Position numbers and translations under genes: made by a program
In this document: positions 16,443-24,101 of the stretch, one piece after another
How the letters are laid out: each line of letters begins with the position of its first letter
How positions within the stretch are numbered: position 1 is the stretch's first letter
IMG/VR virus record: IMGVR_UViG_3300031227_000001
Coordinates: 1 to 64,000 of that record
Origin: a virus
Direction: 5' to 3' (one strand)
Length of the DNA: 64,000 nucleotides
The notes under the pieces: model-generated
What the model was told of the DNA's origin: nothing
What the model saw: the letters and a program-made list of their open reading frames with translations, nothing else
Databases searched by the model: none

Positions 16443-16855
16443 AGAAGTGGAAGAGCGAGATACCTAACGAGATGACTGAGGACTGGCTGCGGGCTGTCGA
16501 GGCTTGCCTTGCAGAGCATCGCGAGGCTATTGACGAATTGGCGCGCGGGCGTGACACGGGGCCGCTTGACATGCCAGCACCGTCGGAAGGCTTTGATGAC
16601 GTCGAGCAAGAGCTTAACTATCTGCGGCCAACCCTTGGCGCCTATCGCAAAAACAACGCCAGGCAAGAGACCCGCATCCAAGAGCTAGAGGCCGAGGTCG
16701 CCACAAGCAATGAGCTTCTGTCCGAGATCAACGCCTTGCTCATTGGGCCTATCCCGGGCGTTACGGAGGACAGCGAGGCGTGGAGGATGATTAAGGATAT
16801 GGCAGAGACATATAGGCATAAGATCGAGGAGGCGCTAGGGGGTAAAGAGCCATGA
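16439..16855 (+). CDS. Coiled-coil protein, 138 aa
   Basis: GTG start overlapping the previous TGA. Residues about 60-100 form a coiled coil (QETRIQELEAEVATSNELL). A modular coiled-coil protein common in phage early operons; role unknown. Confidence 0.6.
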   Translation: MKKWKSEIPNEMTEDWLRAVEACLAEHREAIDELARGRDTGPLDMPAPSEGFDDVEQELNYLRPTLGAYRKNNARQETRIQELEAEVATSNELLSEINALLIGPIPGVTEDSEAWRMIKDMAETYRHKIEEALGGKEP

Positions 16856-17343
16856 CAAAAACATTTGTACTATTCCCGGTCATCGTGCTATTCCTTGTGG
16901 CCCTGCTCTTGCTATCGGCCATGCCTGCTACTATGCCCACGTCGAAGCCAGTTGACGAGGATAGTCTGTGGGCGACCTCGATTGATCTGGACTGCAAAAA
17001 GGCCGAGGGCGCAACGGGCTATGTGCTGGGTTATCAAGTGCGCGGTCACGGCAATGTCACGGCTAGGCCACACGCAACGCAGAAGCATGGCACGGACATA
17101 TACAAAGTGCGGCAGGAGCTATCGCGACGCGGGCCAGATCGAAAGCAAGATTGCCCTCCGTCGGATCGTGTTATTATGGCTATTGAAGTGGCTGGCAAAT
17201 GGTTCGTTAGCATCTATGGCAGGACGTCACATCTGGAATTGACATGCTTTCAGGTGCGCACTAAGGACTTCGGGCGCCGGTGGCGCAAGCTCTTAGAGAT
17301 GAACGAATGTTTCGATGACGGCAACTCTCGCAGGGCGTGGTAG
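16852..17343 (+). CDS. Membrane-anchored exported protein, 163 aa
   Basis: Residues 5-24 are a hydrophobic signal anchor (VLFPVIVLFLVALLLLS). The outside part has five Cys, suggesting disulfides, and no catalytic motif. It might act at the membrane during early infection, for instance in exclusion of other phages, but nothing shows this directly. Confidence 0.55.
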   Translation: MTKTFVLFPVIVLFLVALLLLSAMPATMPTSKPVDEDSLWATSIDLDCKKAEGATGYVLGYQVRGHGNVTARPHATQKHGTDIYKVRQELSRRGPDRKQDCPPSDRVIMAIEVAGKWFVSIYGRTSHLELTCFQVRTKDFGRRWRKLLEMNECFDDGNSRRAW

Positions 17344-17361
17344 ATCGTCAATAATTTGTGG

Positions 17362-17390
17362 GTTAATTTTGAGCAAAAGTATGCTATAAT
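17362..17390 (+). promoter_or_regulatory. Extended -10 promoter
   Basis: TATAAT (17385-17390) preceded by TG-C, the same ATGCTATAAT as in P1, but the -35 position reads GTTAAT and is weak. It lies 17 bp before the next ATG, giving a very short leader. Confidence 0.5.
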
Positions 17391-17407
17391 GGTACATATA
17401 GGAGGGG

Positions 17408-18166
17408 ATGATGCTATACAAGGTATTGAATGCTGATCTAACACCGGCACACGGGGGATCGTTTGACTATGCTCCATATGCCAAGTCCGGTAAATGGACA
17501 CCAGGGATCACGAACGTCTGTATTTGCGAACGCGGTTATCATCTAACTACAGACCCGCTAAAGTGGTTGGCGGTTGGGATGCGAGTATTTAAGGCGCAGG
17601 GGCGTGGCGCAAGCTCCACCAACGACGACAAAAACGCCTTTGCGTCTATACGCCTCTTGGAGGAAAGGCCAGATCACGTGCCAAAATACTGGCACGATGT
17701 AGAAAACTTTGTAGCGAGCATTGCCGCTGTGCCATGGTTCATAAATGGCGAGGCGTTACCAGAGTGGCGGGTATTTGAGACAAGGGCCGCCACAAGGGCC
17801 GCCACAAGGGCCGCCACAAGGGACGCCACAAGGGCCGCCACATACGCCGCCACAAGGGCCGCCACATGGGCCGCCACATGGGCCGCCACATGGGGCGCCA
17901 CAAGGGCCGCCACAAGGGCTGCCACATACGACGCCACATACGACGCCACACACGACGCCACATGGGCCGCCACATGGGCCGCCACATGGGACGCCACATG
18001 GGATGCCACAAGGGCCGCCACACTTCTAGCCCGCGTGTTGGTTGTGGCCGCCACAATTGACAAGCAGCACCCGGAACACGCCAAGGCGCGTTGGGATGTT
18101 TGGAAGCGCGGGTATGGACTGTACTGCGACGTTGAGGGTGTGCTGTATGTATACAAGCAACCGTAG
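17408..18166 (+). CDS. Protein with 20 tandem TxxA tetrapeptides (DUF7666-like N-terminus)
   Basis: The first 124 residues form a compact domain (GRGASSTNDD, CICERGYHLTTDP) like the phage family that precedes Ala/Thr repeats. Residues 125-204 are twenty units of T-[RWYH]-[ADG]-A, encoded by 12-bp units; the variable second position groups Arg, Trp, Tyr and His in blocks. A C-terminal domain of 45 residues follows. The repeat would make a long helix with Thr on one face. The gene follows a strong extended -10. Function unknown. Confidence 0.65.
   Translation: MMLYKVLNADLTPAHGGSFDYAPYAKSGKWTPGITNVCICERGYHLTTDPLKWLAVGMRVFKAQGRGASSTNDDKNAFASIRLLEERPDHVPKYWHDVENFVASIAAVPWFINGEALPEWRVFETRAATRAATRAATRDATRAATYAATRAATWAATWAATWGATRAATRAATYDATYDATHDATWAATWAATWDATWDATRAATLLARVLVVAATIDKQHPEHAKARWDVWKRGYGLYCDVEGVLYVYKQP
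17780..18019 (+). repeat. 12-bp tandem repeat array, 20 units
   Basis: Units are variants of ACAAGGGCCGCC, ACATGGGCCGCC and ACATACGACGCC. Variation is concentrated at codons two and three of each unit, so selection acts on the encoded tetrapeptide. Open frames on the other strand and frames are by-products. Confidence 0.9.
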
Positions 18167-18177
18167 GAGGGAATGAC

Positions 18178-18309
18178 ATGAAGTGGGGCGGTAGCGAGGA
18201 GCGCAAGCCGAACACGGCGGGGCTAGTGGCAGGCGTGGCGGCGATACTGGTTATTCTGGGCGGGCTGGCTCTGCTGGGGAGCTATGGCTGGGTATTGGTG
18301 GCGCCATGA
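18178..18309 (+). CDS. Small membrane protein, 43 aa
   Basis: ATG 18178 follows GTAGGAGGGAATGAC. A basic/acidic start (KWGGSEERKPN) leads to one long hydrophobic helix of about 25 residues. Overlaps the next frame by four bases. Confidence 0.55.
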   Translation: MKWGGSEERKPNTAGLVAGVAAILVILGGLALLGSYGWVLVAP

Positions 18310-18386
18310 TAGTCTTGCTATTCGTCTTGTGGCTGGCACTGATCGTGGCGGCGGGGCTAGATGAACTCATCTGGGGGAAGGTATAA
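18306..18386 (+). CDS. Membrane micropeptide, 26 aa
   Basis: ATG 18306 is in the ATGA overlap. The sequence MIVLLFVLWLALIVAAGLDE is one membrane helix with an acidic end. Translational coupling and composition support it; its length makes it uncertain. Confidence 0.4.
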   Translation: MIVLLFVLWLALIVAAGLDELIWGKV

Positions 18387-18387
18387 T

Positions 18388-18573
18388 ATGGAACACGTAA
18401 CGGGTGACATCAAGGAATTGCAAGCGGCCATGTTTGTGCTGATGACTGAGAACAAACGACTAGAGGTCCGTCTATTGGCGGCAGAGGAGACTATCCGCGA
18501 CTTGGTATCGTTGAGCGGCGAGCTGCGAGATATGGTAGTGGAGGTGGAGCGGGCAGAGGTGACGGCGCGTTGA
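18388..18573 (+). CDS. Short coiled-coil protein, 61 aa
   Basis: ATG 18388 follows GGGGGAAGG. A continuous heptad-like helix (LQAAMFVLMTENKRLEVRLL). No family recognised. About 120 bp of non-coding sequence follow, in which I see only a ten-codon frame. Confidence 0.55.
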   Translation: MEHVTGDIKELQAAMFVLMTENKRLEVRLLAAEETIRDLVSLSGELRDMVVEVERAEVTAR

Positions 18574-18696
18574 TCAGATGGGACTGTGGAGGGACTAGCA
18601 TGGAATGGACACGCCGCGATACTTTGGACTAGCTGGCGGCAAGGAACTCAGACGATGCGATGGGTGTTATTTTTGAGGTAGCAGATCGGAGGGGGC

Positions 18697-18993
18697 ATGA
18701 TGAGCAAAGAACAGGACTTTTTCAAGAGACAGATCGAGGCAGTATGGCCGTTCAGCAGACCGCCGGTTATAACGTGCCCGCCTATCAAGGTCAAGCGGAG
18801 TGGCTCCGTTGTAATAAACGAAACGATTGCCATCAAGTGGAGATGCCGTGACTACTGTATCGTAAACTTGCGGACGAAACAGTCGCGGTTGGGGGCATAT
18901 AAGCGCGAATTGGAACTAATAGCGCGGGCCATTGGTATGTATGCTGAATATCTAGCGCGAACGGGACTGGCAGAAATAGTGGTGACAGAGTAA
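18697..18993 (+). CDS. Hypothetical protein, 98 aa; paralogue of the 16092 gene
   Basis: Shares the motif order described for 16092-16442 but is more basic. Start ATG at 18697 or 18700 after GGAGGGGGC. It directly precedes the Rad52-like gene and may be cotranscribed with it. Confidence 0.6.
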   Translation: MMSKEQDFFKRQIEAVWPFSRPPVITCPPIKVKRSGSVVINETIAIKWRCRDYCIVNLRTKQSRLGAYKRELELIARAIGMYAEYLARTGLAEIVVTE

Positions 18994-19009
18994 CGTATAG
19001 GAGGGAACG

Positions 19010-20005
19010 ATGATGTTAGAACAGAAACAGTTAGCAGCGCTACAGGCGTTTTTCCCAGAGAAGACTATCCAATGGAAGCCGGGGCCGATGGCGAGCGGCA
19101 AGACGCTGGCGATGCCGTATCTTGAGGCACGCGATGTTATGCGGCGACTCGATGAGGCGGTGAATGGCAACTGGGAATTTGACTGGGAGCCGATCGGCAA
19201 TGAGGTAAAAGGAACACTTACGGTTTGTGGCATGACGCGCTGTGACGTAGGCGAGAAGGGTAGCCCCCCCTACGGGGACACTACCAAGGCCGCCGTGAGC
19301 GATGCGCTCAAACGGTGCGGGGTACACTTTGGCATTGGCCGGTATCTGTACTATGTCGATCCGCAATGGGTGGCCTATGATGAGGCTAAAAAGAGGATTA
19401 CGGAAACGCCGCGCTTGCCCAAGTGGGCTATCCCTACAGAGGATACTACAGAGACCGCGAAGGCCCACTGGTCAGCCGATCCCGAGACGATTATCAAGGC
19501 CAAGGCCAGGGCGGCCAACGATCTCTCGATGGAGGGCCGGGACGTTGATCGGCTGATTCCCGACTGGACAATCTATGCAACAAAAAAGACTGCCTGGGCG
19601 TATCTGAAGCAACACGCGGGCCCGCCAGAAGAGCAGCAAGAGGCCAAACAAGAGACAGATGCCCTTGAGACTCTGCGCACCAAGATACGCAAAGACGCCC
19701 TAAACGACGAGACGCCTGCAGAAGAGGGCCATCGCGGTAAAGCGCAAGGTTCTATTGAGGCGCTTTTTGTCAACATCAAGGACAAGGACGTCAAGACCAA
19801 TATGCGCCACCTGCTAACGGGCTGGATGATCGATAAGCCGTCTAGCAGGGGCGACAATGGCTGGACTCGCGGCGAATGTTACCAGCTTATCACGTGGGCG
19901 GCTAGTCAAGACGGTAGCGCCCCACGCGCCGAGGCTATAGCACAGGCGCAACAGATTGTTGAACGGGTAGAGACCGAGGCGGGCCAGCAAAAGTTGGAGG
20001 TATAG
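19010..20005 (+). CDS. Rad52/Rad22-like single-strand annealing protein
   Basis: The N-terminal 130 residues carry the Rad52-family signature: LEARDVMRRLDEAVNGNWEF, GEKGSPPYGDTTKAAVSDAL and KRCGVHFGIGRYLYY. The family anneals complementary single strands in phage recombination and repair. Residues 130-331 are a helical, charged tail probably for SSB or partner binding. The length of 331 residues suits phage members. The start may be ATG 19010 or 19013 after AGGAGGG. An SSB gene lies at 24.1 kb. Confidence 0.85.
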   Translation: MMLEQKQLAALQAFFPEKTIQWKPGPMASGKTLAMPYLEARDVMRRLDEAVNGNWEFDWEPIGNEVKGTLTVCGMTRCDVGEKGSPPYGDTTKAAVSDALKRCGVHFGIGRYLYYVDPQWVAYDEAKKRITETPRLPKWAIPTEDTTETAKAHWSADPETIIKAKARAANDLSMEGRDVDRLIPDWTIYATKKTAWAYLKQHAGPPEEQQEAKQETDALETLRTKIRKDALNDETPAEEGHRGKAQGSIEALFVNIKDKDVKTNMRHLLTGWMIDKPSSRGDNGWTRGECYQLITWAASQDGSAPRAEAIAQAQQIVERVETEAGQQKLEV

Positions 20006-20035
20006 CATGAAGATGATACTAAGGGGAGGAGTAGC

Positions 20036-20353
20036 ATGAGCCGTAAAGACTATCTACAGAGCCTAACGTACTACAAGCCAGAGGATACGTTCGACGCCCT
20101 GATCATGGCCGCTATAGAGAAAGCGGAAGGGAATCCCCTGGAGAGACTAGAAAGAGCGTGGAGGGAGTTCCTCGAGGAAATCGAGAAGCGCACCCGGAGC
20201 GACGACGGCTACCTTCCTGGCGAGGTACACGACGAGGACTTGACGCCAGCATCGAATGATGATACAGACCCGTTTGCCGAGCGTCAAGCGGAACGGGATA
20301 CGGCCCCGCCAGCTAGTGTAGCACGCCGCGAGGATATGCCGGGATATAGGTAG
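20036..20353 (+). CDS. Hypothetical acidic protein, 105 aa
   Basis: ATG follows AGGGGAGGAGTAGC. The first 55 residues are helical; the rest is disordered and acidic. It may be an accessory to the annealing protein upstream, but this is only position. Confidence 0.6.
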   Translation: MSRKDYLQSLTYYKPEDTFDALIMAAIEKAEGNPLERLERAWREFLEEIEKRTRSDDGYLPGEVHDEDLTPASNDDTDPFAERQAERDTAPPASVARREDMPGYR

Positions 20354-20366
20354 AAGGAGGTCACGG

Positions 20367-20576
20367 ATGAATCGCTTCTGGAAATGGATAACCACGAATC
20401 GGGGGCGCGGCATTAATCTTGGCCCATTCACCTTTGAGATAGGCTGTGGCGAGGCCTGGGGACATTGGGGAGTAGGCGGTGATCTATTCAGATATGAAGC
20501 CGACGTTTGTCTGCTCGTGATATTCGAGATACGGATATTACTGTTTGGCTGCAACTTGCACGTCTGCGCACAATAG
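20367..20576 (+). CDS. Small membrane-associated protein, 69 aa; paralogue of 21514
   Basis: The sequence NRFWKWITTNRGRG then LGPFTFEIGCGEAWGHWGVG is repeated in diverged form at 21514-21753. The C-terminus is hydrophobic (VCLLVIFEIRILLFGCNL). Two copies within 1.2 kb point to local duplication. Confidence 0.6.
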   Translation: MNRFWKWITTNRGRGINLGPFTFEIGCGEAWGHWGVGGDLFRYEADVCLLVIFEIRILLFGCNLHVCAQ

Positions 20577-20586
20577 GAGGTAGACA

Positions 20587-20706
20587 ATGCACCAAGCAGG
20601 AACAAATGAACCGTCAGCCATGATCCCGGGCCCGTTCGAGACGCTAGACGGCGGGCCGGGGCACACTAGAAGGAGGAAGATCAATGAGCTACAGAAAGGG
20701 CAGTAG
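20587..20706 (+). CDS. Small protein, 39 aa
   Basis: ATG 20587 sits ideally behind AGGAGGTAGACA. Pro/Gly-rich (MIPGPFETLDGGPGHTRRRK) and basic at the end. It overlaps the next gene by 23 bases. Strong ribosome site is the main support. Confidence 0.4.
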   Translation: MHQAGTNEPSAMIPGPFETLDGGPGHTRRRKINELQKGQ

Positions 20707-20941
20707 GGAGCTAAGAGACAGGGCCGACTCTCTCTCGTGGGGAGAGGCCAAGGGCATTTTGGCTGCTGCAAAGGCCAACGGGCTGCAGGGCCCGGCAAAG
20801 ATAAACCCCGGGCTGACGAAACAGCAGGCATACGACTGTCTTGTTGAGCCGCCAGCGCGAGTGCGCAACGATAGCGACCTGATGAGCATAACCGGCGGCG
20901 GCCACCTTGTAGCACAGAATATCTTGCGTGAGTTTGGCTAA
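20684..20941 (+). CDS. Conserved small protein, 85 aa; paralogue of 24543
   Basis: MSYRKGSRELRDRADSLSWG at the start and VAQNILREFG at the end are shared with the 85-residue protein at 24543-24800. The middle is helical (EAKGILAAAKANG). Both copies are followed by a copy of the 18-bp palindrome and a ribosome site, so gene and downstream junction moved together. Confidence 0.65.
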   Translation: MSYRKGSRELRDRADSLSWGEAKGILAAAKANGLQGPAKINPGLTKQQAYDCLVEPPARVRNDSDLMSITGGGHLVAQNILREFG

Positions 20942-20977
20942 AGTATGACGCGCCTAACAAGGGGCGGGTCGGGGAAA

Positions 20978-20993
20978 GTAACGCCGGCGTGAC
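20978..20993 (+). repeat. Palindrome GTMACGCCGGCGTKAC, copy 1
   Basis: GTAACGCCGGCGTGAC, nine bp before a ribosome site and in the gap after the 20684 gene. Confidence 0.8.
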
Positions 20994-21004
20994 ATAGGAG
21001 GATA

Positions 21005-21340
21005 ATGATGGATGATCGACTGAACGAACTAGCATTGATCGAGTGGTATAAGCTAACCGGAAGCAACAAGGAGTGGCCCGACTTTGATAGTGCGCATAAG
21101 CTAGACAATGCTATGGCGCTAGTCAAGGCCGTGCTAGACTGGCGGGATATACGTGGCGAATATCAGTGGGTGTTCGAGCTCAAGAGCCCGTCACAAATTC
21201 ATCATCATGCAGCATGGCCGGTACGTTGGTACGCTGGCTTTTACCCCAACAATCAAGATGACGCTGCCGCCTATGGCGACACGCCTGCCGAGGCCATAAC
21301 TAAAGCCTTTTTGTGCCTGCGCGGTGTAGACTATGCCTGA
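21005..21340 (+). CDS. Conserved phage protein of unknown function, 111 aa
   Basis: The pattern AAWPVRWYAGFYPNNQDDAAAYGDTPAEAITKAFL is the core of a common phage family in which the region before it varies. It probably forms a small beta-hairpin plus helix domain. No activity known. Coupled to the next gene. Confidence 0.65.
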   Translation: MMDDRLNELALIEWYKLTGSNKEWPDFDSAHKLDNAMALVKAVLDWRDIRGEYQWVFELKSPSQIHHHAAWPVRWYAGFYPNNQDDAAAYGDTPAEAITKAFLCLRGVDYA

Positions 21341-21548
21341 CGATACTCTGTACTCTGTAAATGGCGAGCTTCCATATGTGCGCAAGCTGGGCCCTGGCAG
21401 TTGGAAGGGCTGGGTGATGTGCGAGGTCATTGTAGGGGGCACTATCGGCAAGGGCTTTTGGGAGGCTGGGACGACGGTACAAATTGTGGAACAACATTTG
21501 GAGGAGGTGAACGATGAAACGCTTCATGAATTGGCTGACAAAGAATAG
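21333..21548 (+). CDS. Hypothetical protein, 71 aa
   Basis: ATG lies in the last codons of the upstream gene. Contains WKGWVMCEVIVGGTIGKGFW, probably a small beta domain. Overlaps the following gene by 35 bases, whose ribosome site GGAGGTG lies inside it. Confidence 0.55.
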   Translation: MPDDTLYSVNGELPYVRKLGPGSWKGWVMCEVIVGGTIGKGFWEAGTTVQIVEQHLEEVNDETLHELADKE

Positions 21549-21753
21549 GCGACTGGCTTCTGTCTTACTAGGCCCACTAACTGCAGAGCTAGGATGGGGC
21601 GAGGGCTGGGGCAACTGGGGCGTGAAGATCGAGGTACTTGCCCTAGAGCCTGGGATACGGATACTGACCATATTCCAGATCAGCGTGCTCTTGCTGGGCT
21701 TTGGCATTTACGTTGATTTGCCAGAGAAGAAACATGACACCAACCAACGATGA
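21514..21753 (+). CDS. Small membrane-associated protein, 79 aa; paralogue of 20367
   Basis: KRFMNWLTKNRR then LGPLTAELGWGEGWGNWGV parallels the 20367 protein. The C-terminus is hydrophobic followed by a charged tail. Strong site GGAGGTGAACG precedes the ATG. Confidence 0.6.
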   Translation: MKRFMNWLTKNRRLASVLLGPLTAELGWGEGWGNWGVKIEVLALEPGIRILTIFQISVLLLGFGIYVDLPEKKHDTNQR

Positions 21754-21901
21754 TCCGCCAGGAGGTTGCATCTGGAGCGTGGCAGCGGCCTTTGCCCTCA
21801 TGGTCGGGTTGGCCTTTGGCGCGCTGCTAGGCCCCGTGATAGGCGCGGGGCTGGGGATTTGCGCGGGAGCTATCATTATAGCAGTGAATATAAAGAGGTA
21901 G
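21734..21901 (+). CDS. Small Gly/Ala-rich membrane protein, 55 aa
   Basis: ATG 21734 overlaps the upstream gene by 20 bases. Two glycine-rich helices (SVAAAFALMVGLAFGALLG and AGLGICAGAIIIAVNI). Holin-like in composition but in the early region; role unknown. Confidence 0.5.
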   Translation: MTPTNDDPPGGCIWSVAAAFALMVGLAFGALLGPVIGAGLGICAGAIIIAVNIKR

Positions 21902-21909
21902 AAGCTATC

Positions 21910-22239
21910 ATGGCGATGGTGTCGGTGGCGGAATTCGCTAAACTCTTGGGGGTGCATCATAGTAGTGTAGATGCGGCGTGTGTAGCGGGCAAACTTCCCG
22001 GCGCTATACGAGACTCGCGCCACCACTGGCGCATTCCCAAGAAACTGGCGGGGAGCTGTACAGTGGTTAAAGTAGGACGCCTAAAGCGTGTCGAGTGGCC
22101 GACCGAGATACCAGACATAGAGGACGAGCCAACGGATAGGTGTAGGCTTTGTGGGATTCTATTCGGCGAGGGCGTTGGCTGTGAGTCTAGCGATGATCCG
22201 ACTATATGTAAAGACTGCAAAGATAGGGAGCTGGAATGA
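21910..22239 (+). CDS. HTH protein with C-terminal zinc ribbon, 109 aa
   Basis: I choose ATG 21910 because it starts the HTH directly: VSVAEFAKLLGVHHSSVDAA then HHWRIPKKL, an excisionase/MerR-like winged helix. The C-terminus has CRLCGIL and CKDCKD, four Cys for one zinc. A second candidate regulator besides the 14389 gene. It overlaps the next start by four bases. Confidence 0.65.
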   Translation: MAMVSVAEFAKLLGVHHSSVDAACVAGKLPGAIRDSRHHWRIPKKLAGSCTVVKVGRLKRVEWPTEIPDIEDEPTDRCRLCGILFGEGVGCESSDDPTICKDCKDRELE

Positions 22240-22607
22240 TTGTCTATCTGTCGGGCGGGATGCGTTCTGGCTGGCGTGATAAGGTCAAGAGCGCGTTGCC
22301 GCAAGTACAATTTCTTGATCCTGCCGAGCACGGCCTGAAAGAGCCAGACCAATATACGGCATGGGACTTGGCTGCTATTCGCAAATGCGATGTGGTGTTT
22401 GTGTACTTTGAGGCTACCAACCCGTCGGGGTTTGGCTTATCACTAGAGATTGGCTATGCGCGCGCGCTTGGCAAGGTTGCAATATTGATCGATGAGCAAT
22501 CAGACAATGACCAGCACAACATTCTGCGCGCCACAAGCGACTGTACGGCTTTGACCTTGCAGGAAGGTATCGAATGGCTACGGTCTATGCAGGCGTGCTA
22601 TGTTTAG
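22236..22607 (+). CDS. Nucleoside 2-deoxyribosyltransferase-like protein
   Basis: MIVYLSGGM at the start, D-AAIRKCDVVFVYF in the middle, and GFGLSLEIGYARALGK with the candidate catalytic Glu match the DUF4406/deoxyribosyltransferase fold. The family moves or hydrolyses deoxyribose-base bonds in nucleotide salvage or in defence-related signalling; which applies is unknown. 123 residues is the usual length. It overlaps the PAPS-reductase-like gene by eight bases. Confidence 0.7.
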   Translation: MIVYLSGGMRSGWRDKVKSALPQVQFLDPAEHGLKEPDQYTAWDLAAIRKCDVVFVYFEATNPSGFGLSLEIGYARALGKVAILIDEQSDNDQHNILRATSDCTALTLQEGIEWLRSMQACYV

Positions 22608-23313
22608 CCTAGACGATAACGCCATTATCAGCTATGGTGGCGGGGTGAACTCAACGGCCATGGCGCTCTTGCTAGTGGATATGTCCTGGTGCGGTCGAAT
22701 CATCTTTGCTGATACCGGCGCAGAATGGCCTGATACCTACGAATATATAGACTACTTCGAGCACGAATGGCTACAGTCGCGAGAGCTACATATTGAGCGG
22801 ATAGGCGCAGATTGGCGTATTGAAAACAAAAGGCGCGGCTTGCTCGAATACTGCGAATGGCGCTTAGTTATACCTCTTGTGCATCGGCGGTGGTGTACTG
22901 TTGAATATAAGGTCAAGCCAATAAATCGCTGGTGTAAGGAGAACAATGTTACCACGCAATATATTGGTATCGCCGCTGATGAGGCGTACCGCCAGCCAGG
23001 CGCAATTCGACCTCTATGCGACTTGAACATTACGCGCGCAGGTTGTATCAAGATTATCAAAGAGCACGGCTTGAATGTGCCACCTCGCAGCAAGTGTATT
23101 TGTTGCCCAATGCAGAGCAACGCTGAATGGCGGCGGCTATGGCAAGAACATCCTGATGTCTTTGCGCGGTGTGAGCGATTAGAGCAAAATGTTCAGCGGG
23201 CCAAGGGCGCAACATGGTCTGGCGTGGCAACACTTGACGCTAGCGGCAAAACCACACTGGCGATGCGACGTGATGGGTACGAACGACAAATATCGATGGA
23301 GGGATTAGAATGA
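22600..23313 (+). CDS. Phosphoadenosine-phosphosulfate-reductase-family protein
   Basis: A PP-loop IISYGGGVNSTA (residues 9-20) that binds ATP, FADTGAEWPDTYEYI (35-49), and four clustered Cys later (Cys-rich KCICCPMQSNAEW near residue 165) define the family. Phage members are related to enzymes that install sulfur or activate nucleotides; roles in DNA phosphorothioation (DndC-like) or base modification have been proposed for the family. No Dnd partners are in the window. The neighbours (deoxyribosyltransferase-like and methyltransferases) fit nucleic-acid modification. Confidence 0.7.
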   Translation: MFSLDDNAIISYGGGVNSTAMALLLVDMSWCGRIIFADTGAEWPDTYEYIDYFEHEWLQSRELHIERIGADWRIENKRRGLLEYCEWRLVIPLVHRRWCTVEYKVKPINRWCKENNVTTQYIGIAADEAYRQPGAIRPLCDLNITRAGCIKIIKEHGLNVPPRSKCICCPMQSNAEWRRLWQEHPDVFARCERLEQNVQRAKGATWSGVATLDASGKTTLAMRRDGYERQISMEGLE

Positions 23314-23558
23314 TTACATATGCTCACAGGGGCCGCATAACGGTAGCTGTTATAGATGATACTGGCATGGAACGCGAGTACGCCGTGCTGCAACTTGACG
23401 AGGAGCTAGCCATAAAGTGCAAATGCGATGCAATGCGAGCGGCCAATAAGGGCACGCTAGAGATATTCGAGGAGGGAATGTGGCGGTACGCGGCAAATGG
23501 GTTTGAGCATGGGCCGTTAAGTCCGGAAGCAAGGGAGGCACAGTGCGAAATAAAATAG
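23310..23558 (+). CDS. Hypothetical protein, 82 aa
   Basis: Starts in the ATGA overlap with the upstream gene. Beta N-terminus (ITVAVIDDTGMEREYAVLQL) and helical middle with KCKCDAM. No family recognised. Confidence 0.6.
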   Translation: MITYAHRGRITVAVIDDTGMEREYAVLQLDEELAIKCKCDAMRAANKGTLEIFEEGMWRYAANGFEHGPLSPEAREAQCEIK

Positions 23559-23755
23559 CTAGAGCCTACTATGCCAGGTGTCGCGATATTTACCGATTCG
23601 CCGAGACTGACCAAGATCAGTATCTCTACGAGGCGCACGTCCGAGCACTAAAAGCTATCCGGCGCAGGCATAGCAAGAAGCTGCTCACGAGACACCTACA
23701 CCAGATACGTCCTATTCTACAGCGCATTCAAGAGAAAGCGTTCGATAATGCTTGA
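23543..23755 (+). CDS. Small basic protein, 70 aa
   Basis: GTG start after GGGAGGCACA. Rich in Arg, Lys and His, helical (RALKAIRRRHSKKLLTRHLH), so possibly nucleic-acid binding. Its stop overlaps the -35 box of the next promoter. Confidence 0.6.
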   Translation: MRNKIARAYYARCRDIYRFAETDQDQYLYEAHVRALKAIRRRHSKKLLTRHLHQIRPILQRIQEKAFDNA

Positions 23756-23780
23756 CATTGCAGAGAAAATATGGTAAGAT
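23752..23780 (+). promoter_or_regulatory. Promoter for leader RNA E1 and SSB operon
   Basis: TTGACA (23752-23757) and TAAGAT (23775-23780), 17-bp spacer. Predicted transcription start is 23787, exactly the first base of helix A of the leader. Confidence 0.8.
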
Positions 23781-23786
23781 AGGAAC

Positions 23787-23900
23787 GTAAGAGAAGCGTC
23801 ATTATCGTTGCAAGGAGATATTTTCATAATGTGGATTAGCCCCAGAGCACAGGCGATAGCTTCTCTTACAAGCAGCGTCTCCTTATGTGCTTTGGGGCTT
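23787..23900 (+). ncRNA. Structured leader RNA E1 (interleaved helices A-B-C-A'-B'-C')
   Basis: Helix A GTAAGAGAAGC (23787-23797) pairs with GCTTCTCTTAC (23859-23869), 11 perfect pairs. B AAGGAGA (23812-23818) pairs with TCTCCTT (23878-23884). C GCCCCAGAGCACA (23839-23851) pairs with TGTGCTTTGGGGC (23886-23898), 13 pairs with one G-U, followed by TT. The order is an H-type pseudoknot of A and C bridged by B. B overlaps a ribosome-site-like AGGAG 11 bases before an ATG at 23829; that frame has 31 codons with no similarity to frames in the other leaders. Three similar leaders follow at 26328, 29567 and 36451. Confidence 0.75.
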
Positions 23901-23908
23901 TCCGATAT

Positions 23909-23982
23909 GGCGGTGCGAGCCTGACGGATTCAGGCAAGCGGAATACCCGCTTGAGGGCCGGTGTCAAATCCAGCCACCGCCA
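23909..23982 (+). ncRNA. tRNA-like cloverleaf M1
   Basis: GGCGGTG (23909-23915) pairs with CACCGCC (23975-23981) as a seven-pair acceptor. Arms are GCCTGA-CGGAT-TCAGGC (D-like, with GG in the loop), AAGCG-GAATACC-CGCTT, and GCCGG-TGTCAAAT-CCAGC (T-like, eight-base loop, one mismatch). It is not a normal tRNA: position 33 is not T, the D stem is six pairs, and no anticodon is clear. Related modules lie at 38357 and 38682. Confidence 0.55.
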
Positions 23983-24011
23983 CTGAGCAAATTCATAACA
24001 GGAGGAGAACG

Positions 24012-24101
24012 ATGATACCGACAATTCTTATGGCAACACCTATAACTGTTCTATTAATCTCGGCAGGAGGACAATTGTGTACGCACAAACGACTATCGTA
24101 G
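24012..24101 (+). CDS. Possible hydrophobic leader peptide, 29 aa
   Basis: ATG 24012 follows AGGAGGAGAACG. MIPTILMATPITVLLISAGG is hydrophobic. The frame overlaps the SSB start and carries its ribosome site, so it may couple SSB translation. Confidence 0.4.
   Translation: MIPTILMATPITVLLISAGGQLCTHKRLS

Noticed and set aside
17780-18019. CRISPR array
   Set aside because: Units are contiguous 12-mers with no unique spacers, and they are in frame with a protein.
17674-18215. Long open frames on the - strand and other + frames over the Thr/Ala array
   Set aside because: They arise because a 12-bp unit without stops is open in all frames; only the 17408 frame has a ribosome site, promoter and non-repeat domains.
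23909-23982. Canonical tRNA gene
   Set aside because: No U33, no readable anticodon, six-pair D stem and eight-base T loop; kept as tRNA-like.
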